NCBI RefSeq assembly: GCF_003579925.1
Contig: NZ_QUAL01000175.1
Location: 1-42,343, forward strand
Direction: 5' to 3'
Source of the DNA: Jiangella rhizosphaerae
GTDB taxonomy: Bacteria > Actinomycetota > Actinomycetes > Jiangellales > Jiangellaceae
DNA length: 42,343 nt
How positions within the stretch are numbered: the stretch's first letter is position 1; every line of letters starts with the position of its first letter. A program made the translations under genes and the position numbers. The notes beneath the pieces were generated by a model. It ran no database searches, was not told the DNA's origin, and worked only from the letters and a program-made list of their open reading frames with translations. Shown in pieces: positions 15,651-24,056 of the stretch.

Positions 15651-18374
15651 TCAGAGGCGGTAGGCCGCGGCGTCGTTGGCGTCGCCGTTCTCCAGCGAGA
15701 CCAGCAGCCAGGCGCCGTCGGACGTACCCGACAGAGGCACCGTCACGGTGTGCCGGCCGGCCGCGAGGTCCCGGTCGAGCCGGCCCAGCACCGCCGCGCC
15801 GTCCCAGACGAAGATCCGCGCCGTGCCGGCCCGCCGCACCCGCAGCCGCGCCGCGACCCCTCCGGCCGCCGCCGACGCGGACAGCACCTCGACCGACCCG
15901 TCGCCGAGCGACCGCCAGCCGCCCAGCGGCACGTTGTCGCCGGCCGACTGCAGGATGCTCTGCGGGGAGTCGACGCTCTTCGCGGCGGTGTCGGGCAGGA
16001 CCGGCTCCTTCGGCGCGGACGGCTTCGCCGCCAGCTCCGGCAGCGTGACGACGGCCCAGCGGTACGGGTCGGCGCGCACGCCCTGCCAGGTCGACCAGCC
16101 GATGCGGGTCTGGCTGCTCTTGTCCTGCGTGTCGGAGTCGTTGATCAGGATGTTGAAGCCGACGTGCTGCGGGTCCAGCGTGTCGGGCAGCACGTCGAAC
16201 GGGATCTTCGCCACCACCGTGTAGCCGGTGTAGGGGTCACCGACGCGCGACGCGACCTGCATGCCCGGTGCCGTCTCCGGTCCCGGGCCCTGCCGATTGT
16301 CGCGGTCGCGGTGGAAGCTCGGCGGGTTGCCGTTCGCGGGGTCGTCGGTGACCGGGAAGATGCCCGCGATGAACACCGTCGACGTGTTGGCCGACGTGCC
16401 TCGCGGGTCGATGTTGATCTCGACCGAGTCGGTGCGCCGCTGGCGCTTGGTGTCCTCCGGCGGCAGCACGAAGCCCAGCAGGTCGTCGGTGATGTTCACG
16501 TAGACGTAGAAGGCGTCGTCGGTGTAGGTGATCTTGGCGTGGCCGGAGATGTCCGACGCCGGCGCCTGCTCACCCTCCCAGCGGGTCGAGATGTCGATGA
16601 CCTCGCCGGGGAACTCGCTCTCGTCGACGTCGCCGGCGACCCGCGGCGGCGTCGCCGCCTTCACCAGCTCCAGCGACGGGACCAGCAGGAACGCGGCGTC
16701 CTGGGTGGCGGAGCCGCCGTCGTAGGTGGTGACGACCTCGACCGGGTAGCGGCCGTCGTCGGGCGCCCGGTTCGACGTCGGCAGCGACGGGTCGGTGTTG
16801 GTGACGGTGAACGTGACGGCGTCCGTCGCGCCCGGCGCCAGGTCGCGGTACTCCCGCGACGCCGGTGACACGCCGAAGCCCGCCGGCACCGACAGCGTGA
16901 CGGTGCCCGACTGCGGGACGTCGCCGGTGTTGGCGAGGTCGACGCGGATGTCGCGGCTGCGCCCGCTGCCGATCGCGAGGAGCGGCAGGATCAGGCTATC
17001 GAGGTGCTCGACGCGGTTGGCCGCGGTCCACTCGCGGAACTGCGCGATCTCCGGCAGCGGCTCCAGCGTCCCGCGCACCGGCGCGCCGATCTCGACGACC
17101 TCGCCGACCGTGCCGGTGCCGTGACGCGGCGTGCTCAGCGTGCCGCGCAGGCTGAACCGCTCGCCCGCGACGGCGTCGGCCGGGACGGTGACGGTGAACG
17201 TCGCGGTCGCCGCGCGGCCCGGCGCCAGCGTGCCGAGCCGGCCGTCACCGCTCACCGTCCAGCCGGCCGGGGCCTCGACCGTCACGGTCGCGTTCGGCAC
17301 CGGCTGACGCGCGGCGGCGCGAGCGTGCGCCACCACCTCGACGGTCGAGCCGGGCAGCACGTGGAACCCGGGCGTCTCCAGGTAGAACTCCGTGCCCAGC
17401 GGCAGCCCGCCGGGCGCCTGCAGGGCCGCGCCCTGGATGGCGGCGAGCCCGCCGGACGTCGGCGCCGGGTACGGCGTGCGGGTGTCGATCAGCGTGAACC
17501 ACTGGCTGGAGATGCGGGCCGGGTCCGACGGCGGGAACGCGCGGGTGCCCCAGCCCTGGGTGATGTACTCGCGCGCCGCCCACGTCTTGACGACGCTCCA
17601 CCGCTCGCCGCCGTGCCGCTCCGACACGGTGCCGTCCCAGGTGCCGAAGACCACGTCCGTCGCGACGCTCGGGGTGTAGCCGATGGTGGGGCCGTCCGGG
17701 CCGAGCGGGCCGCTGCCGACGGCGCCGCTCTGCAGGATCCGGCCGACCCGCCACGGCTGGAAGCCCTCGTCGGCGTGTTCGGGGAACCGCTCGGGGTCCG
17801 CGGCGGCGTAGTAGGCCTCGACGGCCAGCTTGGCCGCCTGCTGGTGGTTGCCGTGGTTGCCGTCGGTGGCCGACGGGTTCATGGTGACGATGACGCTCGG
17901 CCGGGTCGCGCGGATGACCCGGACGATGCGGCCGAGGGTGCTGTCGTGGCCCCAGATCTGCTCGCTCAGCGGAGCGCTGGCGGTGTAGTAGAAGTCCAGA
18001 CCGTCGAGGTTGTAGATGTGCTCGATGCCGGCGTAGGCCACGGCGCGGCGCTCCTCGGCCTCGCGCAGCAGGCCCAGCGGCGGGCCCTCCTCCAGGCCGA
18101 CGGCGTTGCCGCCGCCCTCGCCGCGGGTGATCGTGATGACGCCGGCGCGGACGCCGTGGTACTCGTTCCACTGACCCAGCGCGCCCAGCGTGCCGGCCTC
18201 GTCGTCGGGATGGGCACCGATGTAGAGGATGTCCAGCTTCACGGCGCCGCCGGGCGCGGCGAGCGCCCGCTCGGCGGGGGTCAGCAGCCGCAGTCCCGCG
18301 GCGGCGCCGACGGCCGCCGCGGTGACGGCGCCGGTCCCACGCAGGAAACTACGGCGGTTCAGGTTCACGTCCAT
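15651..18374 (-). CDS. Tat-exported PIG-L/LmbE-type deacetylase with NEW3-like and CBM9-like domains
   Basis: The 907-aa protein starts with a Tat signal (NRRSFLRGTGAVTAAAVGAAAG). The PIG-L deacetylase domain (about 45-330) shows the Zn-binding and catalytic AHPDDE (His55, Asp57-Asp58-Glu59) and a later metal histidine region (ATDGNHGNHQQAA). The middle (about 370-590) has Ig/NEW3-like beta repeats (LAPGRAATATFTVTVPADA, LAPGATDAVTFTV). Residues about 610-790 look like a CBM9-type carbohydrate-binding domain (YTDDAFYVYVNITDD, SVEINIDPRGTS, FNILINDSD). It probably de-N-acetylates an extracellular glycan or glycoconjugate; the substrate is unknown. The ATG at 18374 follows GAGAGGG. It converges on the phosphodiesterase gene and diverges, across 473 bp, from the ROK regulator. 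Confidence 0.88.
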   Translation of the reverse strand: MDVNLNRRSFLRGTGAVTAAAVGAAAGLRLLTPAERALAAPGGAVKLDILYIGAHPDDEAGTLGALGQWNEYHGVRAGVITITRGEGGGNAVGLEEGPPLGLLREAEERRAVAYAGIEHIYNLDGLDFYYTASAPLSEQIWGHDSTLGRIVRVIRATRPSVIVTMNPSATDGNHGNHQQAAKLAVEAYYAAADPERFPEHADEGFQPWRVGRILQSGAVGSGPLGPDGPTIGYTPSVATDVVFGTWDGTVSERHGGERWSVVKTWAAREYITQGWGTRAFPPSDPARISSQWFTLIDTRTPYPAPTSGGLAAIQGAALQAPGGLPLGTEFYLETPGFHVLPGSTVEVVAHARAAARQPVPNATVTVEAPAGWTVSGDGRLGTLAPGRAATATFTVTVPADAVAGERFSLRGTLSTPRHGTGTVGEVVEIGAPVRGTLEPLPEIAQFREWTAANRVEHLDSLILPLLAIGSGRSRDIRVDLANTGDVPQSGTVTLSVPAGFGVSPASREYRDLAPGATDAVTFTVTNTDPSLPTSNRAPDDGRYPVEVVTTYDGGSATQDAAFLLVPSLELVKAATPPRVAGDVDESEFPGEVIDISTRWEGEQAPASDISGHAKITYTDDAFYVYVNITDDLLGFVLPPEDTKRQRRTDSVEINIDPRGTSANTSTVFIAGIFPVTDDPANGNPPSFHRDRDNRQGPGPETAPGMQVASRVGDPYTGYTVVAKIPFDVLPDTLDPQHVGFNILINDSDTQDKSSQTRIGWSTWQGVRADPYRWAVVTLPELAAKPSAPKEPVLPDTAAKSVDSPQSILQSAGDNVPLGGWRSLGDGSVEVLSASAAAGGVAARLRVRRAGTARIFVWDGAAVLGRLDRDLAAGRHTVTVPLSGTSDGAWLLVSLENGDANDAAAYRL

Positions 18375-18753
18375 CAAAGCCCTCTCTACGACGCGCGACG
18401 ACAGCGCGATCCCCAAGAGGTCATGCACCAACGACGGCGACGGCAGGCCGACGGTCTCCCCGAGCCGTGCGTCCGATGCGGACGTCGGTGGAGAGCGGTC
18501 GTGCTCTGTGCATGACCCGACTTCTCAGCAGGAGCAGTGCAGGTGCGGACGCCGGCCGAGCGTCCCAGAAGGCCTTCGGCAACCTCGTGTGTGTCGTCGG
18601 GCCGGGCATGGCCGCGGATACGGTCACCCGGCTCGGCGCCATGCACCGACGACATCGAGGAGGCCTCCGGGCCCCTCTCGTCGCCGGTCTGCCCGGCCTT
18701 CCTAGGTGGCGACCATAGGGACGTCTCCGGGCCGTTGGCAAGAGTTCGCGAGC

Positions 18754-18776
18754 TTTTTCCTTCGGGGAACGAAAAA
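18754..18776. promoter_or_regulatory. Candidate operator dyad upstream of the ROK regulator
   Basis: TTTTTC-C-TTC-GGG-GAA-C-GAAAAA is symmetric except for one C/C position. A related, weaker half (CCTTCG....AGAAAATAAC) recurs at about 18827-18846, next to the regulator start. An AT-rich dyad with poly-T/poly-A edges resembles known ROK-family (NagC/Mlc-like) operators. Assignment to this regulator is inference. Confidence 0.4.
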
Positions 18777-18811
18777 TAACGGGCCGAGATCCACCGTGTC
18801 CGAACCGTGTC

Positions 18812-18841
18812 TTGACCGCCGTACTTCCTTCGCCGTAGAAA
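18812..18841 (+). promoter_or_regulatory. Candidate promoter giving a leaderless ROK-regulator transcript
   Basis: TTGACC (18812-18817) and TAGAAA (18836-18841) are separated by 18 bp. Transcription starting 7 nt after the -10 would begin at the GTG start codon (18848). There is no Shine-Dalgarno before that GTG, which supports a leaderless message. Confidence 0.4.
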
Positions 18842-18847
18842 ATAACC

Positions 18848-20014
18848 GTGAAGGCGCAATCCGAGGTCCCCGCGAGCCCCGTGCGACGGGAGCGTTCCCG
18901 GGAGATCAAGCGGTCCGCGGTGATCTCCGCGGCCCGTCAGGCCCGGCTGCTGTCGCGATCACAACTCACCGAACTGACCGGGCTGAGTCCTGCGACCCTC
19001 ACACCGCTCGTCCGCGAGCTGATCGCCGAAGGCTATCTGATCGAACGCGGCGCCGACTCGTCGCGGGCCGGCCGCCCCCGGGAGAGGCTGGAGTTCAACC
19101 CGCGGGCCGAACTGGTCGCCGCGGTGGCGCTGCAGCCTCACCAGGCCCGGTGCGAGATCGCCGACAGCGACGGCACCGTCATCGCCCACGACGACGTGCC
19201 GCTCGGCCCGGACATCGTCGCCACCATCTGCGACGTGGTGCCGCGGCTGGCCGGAGCGGGCCGGCCGGAGCTGCGCGGCGTCGCGGTCGCGGTACCCGGC
19301 GTCACCGCCGACGGCGAGGTCCGGCTGGCGCCGTCGGTCGGCGTCGTCGAGACCCGGTCGATCGGCGAGGGCATCCGCGAACGCCTCGGGGTGTCCGTCG
19401 TCGTCGACAACGACGTCAACCTCATGGTGGCCGGCGAGCACGCCGCCGGCGCCGGTAGCGACGTCCGCGACCTGATGCTGCTGCACGTCACCGACGGCGT
19501 GGGCGCCGGGCTCATGCTCGACGGCCGGGTCCGGCGGGGCGCCTCGAGCGCGGCCGGCGAGGTCGGCTTCATGACGCTGGACCGGGACGCGCACACCCGC
19601 GACGGCGTCGGCGCCTTCGAGGCGCGGTGGTCCGAGAGCGCCGTCGCCCGTCACCTCGACGACGCCGGCATCGACCGGGACGGCGCCAGCCCGGTCACCG
19701 CTCTCGTCACGGCCGCCGCCGGCGACGGGCCCGCCGCGCAGGCTGCCCGCGCCTACCTCGACGAGGTGCTGGTGGCGTGGTCGCGGCTGATCATCTCCTG
19801 CGCGTGTGTCGTCGACCCCGGACGGGTGCTGCTCAGCGGGGCGGCCGCCGAGCTCGACGACGCCGCGCTGGCCCGGCTGCAGGACCTGGTCGACGCCGAC
19901 GTCCCGGCGCCGGTCGAGATCCGCCGGGGCGCGCTGGGCGAGCGCGCCGTCCTGCACGGCGCCATCAGCTCCGCGCTCACCGCGGCCGGACTCATGGCGG
20001 TGCCCGCCACCTGA
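18848..20014 (+). CDS. ROK-family transcriptional regulator
   Basis: The 388-aa protein has an N-terminal winged helix (residues about 20-75: SAARQARLLSRSQLTELTGLSPATLTPLVRELIAEGYL) and a C-terminal sugar-kinase-fold ROK domain (VVVDNDVNLMVAGEH, DGVGAGLMLDG). The glycine-rich ATP loop of ROK kinases is not preserved at the start of the domain (ALQPHQARCEIADSDG). The zinc motif CxCGxxGC, normal in ROK repressors, is replaced (GEVGFMTLDRDAHTRDGVGAFEARW), so it is an atypical member. It probably represses the transporter and enzyme operon that begins 72 nt downstream on the same strand, and is released by a sugar-like inducer. The GTG start appears leaderless. Confidence 0.88.
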   Translation: MKAQSEVPASPVRRERSREIKRSAVISAARQARLLSRSQLTELTGLSPATLTPLVRELIAEGYLIERGADSSRAGRPRERLEFNPRAELVAAVALQPHQARCEIADSDGTVIAHDDVPLGPDIVATICDVVPRLAGAGRPELRGVAVAVPGVTADGEVRLAPSVGVVETRSIGEGIRERLGVSVVVDNDVNLMVAGEHAAGAGSDVRDLMLLHVTDGVGAGLMLDGRVRRGASSAAGEVGFMTLDRDAHTRDGVGAFEARWSESAVARHLDDAGIDRDGASPVTALVTAAAGDGPAAQAARAYLDEVLVAWSRLIISCACVVDPGRVLLSGAAAELDDAALARLQDLVDADVPAPVEIRRGALGERAVLHGAISSALTAAGLMAVPAT

Positions 20015-20086
20015 CTCACCGCGCGGCTCGGCTCAGCGCGCACCCCCCTGCTTCGCACGTCATCACCCACTCACTGGAGGTCACCC

Positions 20087-21142
20087 ATGCGACGCCCCTT
20101 CATCGTGCTCGGCGCGACCGTCGCGCTCGGCATGGTCCTCACCGCCTGCGGCGGCGACGACAGCGACACCACGTCCGAGGACGGCGGCTCGGAGTCGCGC
20201 AGCCTCACCATCTACAGCGCCCGCGACTCCAACATCACCGACTTCGTGATCGAGCGGTTCGAGGAGGAGTACCCGGAGTACGCGGGCAACGTCGAGGTGC
20301 TGAACCTCGGCGCCCAGGAGGTGCTCGAACGGGTCCGGGCCGAGGCCTCCAACCCGCAGGCCGACGTCTGGTGGGGCGGCACCCAGCAGGGTCTGGACGC
20401 CGCGGCCGCGGAGGACCTGCTCGAGCCGATCGAGCCGGCGTTCGCCGCCGACATCGCCGACGAGCACAAGGACCCCGAGGGCCGCTGGTTCGGCGAGATC
20501 CTGCTGCCCGAGGTGATCATGTACAACAACGCGGCCCTCTCCGAGGACGAGGCCCCGCAGGACTGGGACGACCTGATCGACCCGAAGTGGAAGGACCAGA
20601 TCATCATCCGCGACGTGGCCGCGTCGGGCACCATGCGTTCGATCTACGCCGCGATGATCCTCAAGGAGTCCCCGGACGGCCAGGACCCGCAGCCGGGCTA
20701 CGAGTGGCTGAAGCAGCTGGACGCCAACACCGCCGAGTACGCGGCCAACCCGGCCGACCTCTACCTGAAGATGTCGCGTGAGCAGGGCATCCTCAGCGCC
20801 TGGAACCTGCAGGACATCCTCATCCAGGCCGAGCAGCAGAATATGCCCTTCGGCTACGTCATGCCCGCGTCCGGCGCGCCGGTGCTGGTGGACGGCGTCG
20901 CGGCGGTGGCCGGCGGCGACAGCGAGGCCGCCACGCAGTTCCTGGAGTTCCTGTTCGACGACGGCCTGCGCGCCGAGCTCGCCGCCGACTACTACCAGAT
21001 CCCGACCGTCGAGATCTCCGAGCAGCCGGAGTGGCTGGCGAACCTCGACCTGCAGCCGATGGACGTCGACTGGGCCACGATCGGCCAGAACGAGACGGAC
21101 TGGATCAACTACTGGAACGAGAACATCAAGAACAAGGGCTGA
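20087..21142 (+). CDS. AfuA/FbpA-type ABC transporter substrate-binding lipoprotein
   Basis: The 351-aa product has a lipoprotein signal (VALGMVLTACGGDD). Its mature fold matches the Fe3+/AfuA-type (cluster D) binding proteins: SLTIYSARDSNITDFVIERFEEEYP, ASNPQADVWWGG, MYNNAALSEDEAPQDWDDLIDPKWKDQ and FGYVMPASGAPVLVDGVAAV. Family members bind ferric ions, but also phosphorylated sugars, polyamine-like compounds or phosphonates. The Tyr-Tyr iron ligands of FbpA are not obvious here, though AADYYQIP near the C-terminus contains a Tyr pair. The start has GGAGG 8 nt upstream. It heads the transporter operon, and the enzymes that follow point to an organic carbon/nitrogen substrate and not to bare iron. 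Confidence 0.88.
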   Translation: MRRPFIVLGATVALGMVLTACGGDDSDTTSEDGGSESRSLTIYSARDSNITDFVIERFEEEYPEYAGNVEVLNLGAQEVLERVRAEASNPQADVWWGGTQQGLDAAAAEDLLEPIEPAFAADIADEHKDPEGRWFGEILLPEVIMYNNAALSEDEAPQDWDDLIDPKWKDQIIIRDVAASGTMRSIYAAMILKESPDGQDPQPGYEWLKQLDANTAEYAANPADLYLKMSREQGILSAWNLQDILIQAEQQNMPFGYVMPASGAPVLVDGVAAVAGGDSEAATQFLEFLFDDGLRAELAADYYQIPTVEISEQPEWLANLDLQPMDVDWATIGQNETDWINYWNENIKNKG

Positions 21143-21145
21143 TCC

Positions 21146-21170
21146 GGCCCGGCGGACCGGCGGGCGGGCC
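21146..21170 (+). promoter_or_regulatory. Hairpin between the binding-protein and ATPase genes
   Basis: GGCCCG (21146-21151) pairs with CGGGCC (21165-21170) around a G/C-rich 13-nt interior, 4 nt after the binding-protein stop. Such hairpins often stabilise the upstream message or trim read-through so that binding protein exceeds the other components. There is no T tract. Confidence 0.35.
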
Positions 21171-21213
21171 GTCACGGCGGGCTCGCCGGTCACGCTGACG
21201 CGAAAGGTGGAAC

Positions 21214-22284
21214 ATGGTCGAGGTCCGGCTCGATGCGGTGAGCAAGGTGTTCGCCCGCTCCGGCGATCCCGCGGTCGACAAGGTCGACCTGACCATCCGG
21301 GACGGGGAGTTCTTCACGCTGCTGGGGCCCAGCGGCTGCGGGAAGACGACGACGCTCCGGATGGTCGCGGGGTTCTACTTCCCCTCGTCGGGACGGATCT
21401 TCTTCGGGTCCGACGACGTCACCCGGCAGGCGCCGAACAAGCGCGACACCGGCATGGTCTTCCAGAACTACGCGCTGTTCCCGCATCTCAGCGTGGCGCA
21501 GAACGTCGGGTATGGGCTCAGGACCCGCAAGGTACGCGGCACGGAGGCCAAGCGGCGCATCGACGAGGCCCTGGAGCAGGTGCACCTGGCCGGGTACGGG
21601 TCGCGCCGCATCGACCAGCTGTCCGGCGGGCAGCAGCAGCGGGTGGCGCTGGCCCGGGCGCTGGTGATCCGGCCGCGCACGCTGCTGCTCGACGAGCCGC
21701 TGTCCAACCTCGACGCCAAGCTGCGCGAGGAGACCCGGCTGGAGATCCGCCGCATCCAGCGCGAGGCCAGCACCACCTCCATCTACGTCACCCACGACCA
21801 GGCCGAGGCGATGGCGATGTCCGACCGCATCGCCGTCATGAGCGGCGGCACGGTGCAGCAGGTCGGCGCGCCCGAGGAGATCTACCGGCGCCCGGCCAAC
21901 AGGTTCGTCGCGACGTTCATCGGCCGCAGCAACGTGCTCTCGCTCCCGGTCGTCGGGGCCGGGCCGGAGCACGTCGACGTCGCGGGTCCCGACGGTGTCA
22001 CCCTCCGGGCCGCAGCGCCGGAGGGGCACGGCCTGGGCGAGACCGCCACCGCCCTGGTGTCGGTGCGTCCCGAGCACGTCCGGCTCACCGGGCCCGACGC
22101 CGCCGGCGCCCTGCGCGCGACGGTCGTCGAGACCGAGTTCACCGGCATGTCGACCCACGTCTCGGTCGACCTCGCCGGCACCCCGCTGCACGTCGCCGCC
22201 GTTCAGCTGCCCGCCGGTCTGAGCAGCGGCGACACCGTCGGTGTCGTGCTGCCGCCGGAGCATCTGTGGGTGGTGCGGCCGTGA
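21214..22284 (+). CDS. ABC transporter ATP-binding protein
   Basis: The 356-aa ATPase has Walker A (GPSGCGKTTT), a Q-loop (VFQNYALFPHLSV), the ABC signature (LSGGQQQRVALARAL), Walker B (LLLDEPLSNLDAKLR) and the H-switch (THDQAEAMAM). A C-terminal TOBE_2 regulatory domain runs from about residue 240 (FIGRSNVLSLPVV ... VSVRPEHVRL). It belongs to the PotA/FbpC/UgpC group that powers import. The start follows AAAGGTGG. The TGA overlaps the permease GTG start by 4 nt (GTGA), which implies coupled translation. It should pair with the fused permease and binding protein encoded on either side. Confidence 0.95.
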   Translation: MVEVRLDAVSKVFARSGDPAVDKVDLTIRDGEFFTLLGPSGCGKTTTLRMVAGFYFPSSGRIFFGSDDVTRQAPNKRDTGMVFQNYALFPHLSVAQNVGYGLRTRKVRGTEAKRRIDEALEQVHLAGYGSRRIDQLSGGQQQRVALARALVIRPRTLLLDEPLSNLDAKLREETRLEIRRIQREASTTSIYVTHDQAEAMAMSDRIAVMSGGTVQQVGAPEEIYRRPANRFVATFIGRSNVLSLPVVGAGPEHVDVAGPDGVTLRAAAPEGHGLGETATALVSVRPEHVRLTGPDAAGALRATVVETEFTGMSTHVSVDLAGTPLHVAAVQLPAGLSSGDTVGVVLPPEHLWVVRP

Positions 22285-24056
22285 GCGTCCAGACCGAGCC
22301 GGACGCCGTCACCGCGGCCGAGACGCCCGCCGCCGCCTCGGCGCGGCGGCTGCGCAGCGGTGCCGTCACCGGGTCGCGGTGGTTCCCTTACATCCTGGTG
22401 CTGCCGCTGGCGCTGGTGCTCTGGGGCTACATCGTCCAGCCGATGCTGGCGACGTTCTCCGAGAGCGTCGCCGAGAACGCCGGCGACAACTACGCGGGCT
22501 TCTTCAGCGCCGGCGGCGTGGCCCGGCAGTCGCTGATCAACTCGATCCTCATCTCCGTCGCGAGCGTCGTGCTGTGCGGCGTGGTCGGGGTGGCGATGGC
22601 GTTCCTGCTGCGCCGCTTCCAGTTCCCCGGCCGCGGGCTGATCGAGGCGATCATCCTGGTGCCGGCCGCGCTGCCGCCGCTCATCGGCGCCATCTCGTTC
22701 CAGCTGCTCTACAGCGAGACCGGCATCCTGCCGCGGGCGCTTCAGCGGCTGTTCGGGACCGAGGAACCGGTGCTGGCGGTCAGCGGGATCGCCGGCGTCC
22801 TGGTGGTCCACACGTTCACGATGTACCCGTTCTTCTACCTGGCCGCGTCGGCCGCCCTGCGCGGGCTGGACCCGTCCATCGAGGAGGCGGCGTACAACCT
22901 CGGCGCCTCGCGGCTGCGGGTCTGGCGCACGGTGCTGCTGCCGATGCTGACCCCGGCCATGGTGTCCGGCGCGCTGCTGGTGTTCATGACGTCGCTGGCG
23001 TCGTACACCGCGCCGCTGCTGTTCGGCGTCGACCAGACCATGACCATGCAGATCTACATCAACCGCACCAACGGCGACATGCCACTGGCCTCCACCTACG
23101 CCTCGGTGCTGGGTGTGGTGTCGATCCTGTTCCTGCTGGCCATGCGGTGGTACGAGGGCCGGCGCAGCTACCGATCGCAGTCCAAGGGCATCGCCAGCCA
23201 CCGGCGCGAGGTCACCAACCCCCTGGGCCGGTGGCTCGCCATGCTCGGGTCGCTGCTGGGCGTCGCCGTGCTGTTGGCGCCCGTCGCGACCATCGCACTG
23301 GTGGCGTTCTCGCGCGACGGCTCGTGGACCACGCAGGTGATCCCGTCGGAGTACACGACGGAGAACTTCCGCACGATCTTCAACGACCCCCGCGCCTTCG
23401 AACCGATCATGAACTCGGTGACGATCAGCGCGGTGGCGACCGCCGGCATCATCGTCGTCGGCGTCCTCATCGCCTACGCGGTGCGCCGGCTGCGCTTCGT
23501 CGGCCGCTCGCTGCTCGACATCGGCGTCATGCTCGCGTGGGCGCTGCCGGGCACCGTCGTGGCCATCAACCTCATCGCGGCGTTCAGCACCGGCAACGCG
23601 TTCAGCTTCGGGCAGGTGCTGGTGGCCACGTTCTGGATCATGCCGCTGGCCTACTTCGTCCGGTTCCTGCCGATGGTGTTCCGCTCGACGTCCGCCGCGC
23701 TCGCGCAGACCGACCCGGCGCTGGAGGAGGCGGCCCGCAACCTGGGCGCGTCGTGGCCGCGGGCGTTCCTGACGGTGACGGTGCGGCTGGTGCTGCCCGG
23801 CGTGGTGGCCGGCGCGCTGCTGGCGTTCGTGCACGGCGTGGGGGAGTTCGTCGCGTCGGTGCTGATCTACACCTCGCAGACCGAGCCCATCTCCGTCGCC
23901 ATCAACAACAGCATGTACCGCTTCGAGATGGGCACGGCGGCCGCGTACGGCATGCTGCAGGTCGTGCTGATCTTCGTCGTCATGCTCGTCAGCGGCCGGC
24001 TCGAGAACGGCCGGTCGTCCCGCTCGGCCCGGGAGGCGACGCAGTGGGCGGGCTGA
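22281..24056 (+). CDS. ABC transporter permease with two fused transmembrane units
   Basis: The 591-aa protein is a tandem fusion of two BPD_transp_1 domains, as in FbpB-type importers. It has about twelve membrane helices and two EAA coupling loops: EEAAYNLGASRLRVWRTVLLP and EEAARNLGASWPRAFLTVTV. Because both halves are in one chain, the operon needs no second permease. A 35-residue cytoplasmic N-terminal tail precedes the first helix (FPYILVLPLALVLWGYIV). The GTG start overlaps the ATPase stop. The C-terminus overlaps the creatininase-family start by 13 nt, whose ribosome-binding site lies within the last permease codons. The tight packing ties the enzymes that follow to this transporter. 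Confidence 0.94.
   Translation: MSVQTEPDAVTAAETPAAASARRLRSGAVTGSRWFPYILVLPLALVLWGYIVQPMLATFSESVAENAGDNYAGFFSAGGVARQSLINSILISVASVVLCGVVGVAMAFLLRRFQFPGRGLIEAIILVPAALPPLIGAISFQLLYSETGILPRALQRLFGTEEPVLAVSGIAGVLVVHTFTMYPFFYLAASAALRGLDPSIEEAAYNLGASRLRVWRTVLLPMLTPAMVSGALLVFMTSLASYTAPLLFGVDQTMTMQIYINRTNGDMPLASTYASVLGVVSILFLLAMRWYEGRRSYRSQSKGIASHRREVTNPLGRWLAMLGSLLGVAVLLAPVATIALVAFSRDGSWTTQVIPSEYTTENFRTIFNDPRAFEPIMNSVTISAVATAGIIVVGVLIAYAVRRLRFVGRSLLDIGVMLAWALPGTVVAINLIAAFSTGNAFSFGQVLVATFWIMPLAYFVRFLPMVFRSTSAALAQTDPALEEAARNLGASWPRAFLTVTVRLVLPGVVAGALLAFVHGVGEFVASVLIYTSQTEPISVAINNSMYRFEMGTAAAYGMLQVVLIFVVMLVSGRLENGRSSRSAREATQWAG

Larger units (their letters stand above)
18375..18847. other. Long divergent intergenic region
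   Basis: This 473-bp stretch lies between the divergent deacetylase and ROK regulator genes. I find no convincing gene: short open frames here are arginine-rich and lack ribosome-binding sites. Its right end is unusually AT-rich for this DNA (a TTTTTCC...GAAAAATAAC segment, then AGAAAATAAC), consistent with promoter and operator sequence. A 23-bp dyad and a candidate promoter are listed separately. Confidence 0.6.

Noticed and set aside
20087-21142. Calling the binding protein an iron transporter component
   Set aside because: Fold similarity is to the Fe3+/AfuA group, but the operon holds a hydrolase, lyase and sugar kinase and no iron-handling genes.
22203-23834. 543-codon open frame on the minus strand
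   Set aside because: It is antisense to the fused ABC permease. Its residues are dominated by His/Arg/Gln/Asp and it lacks a fold signature.
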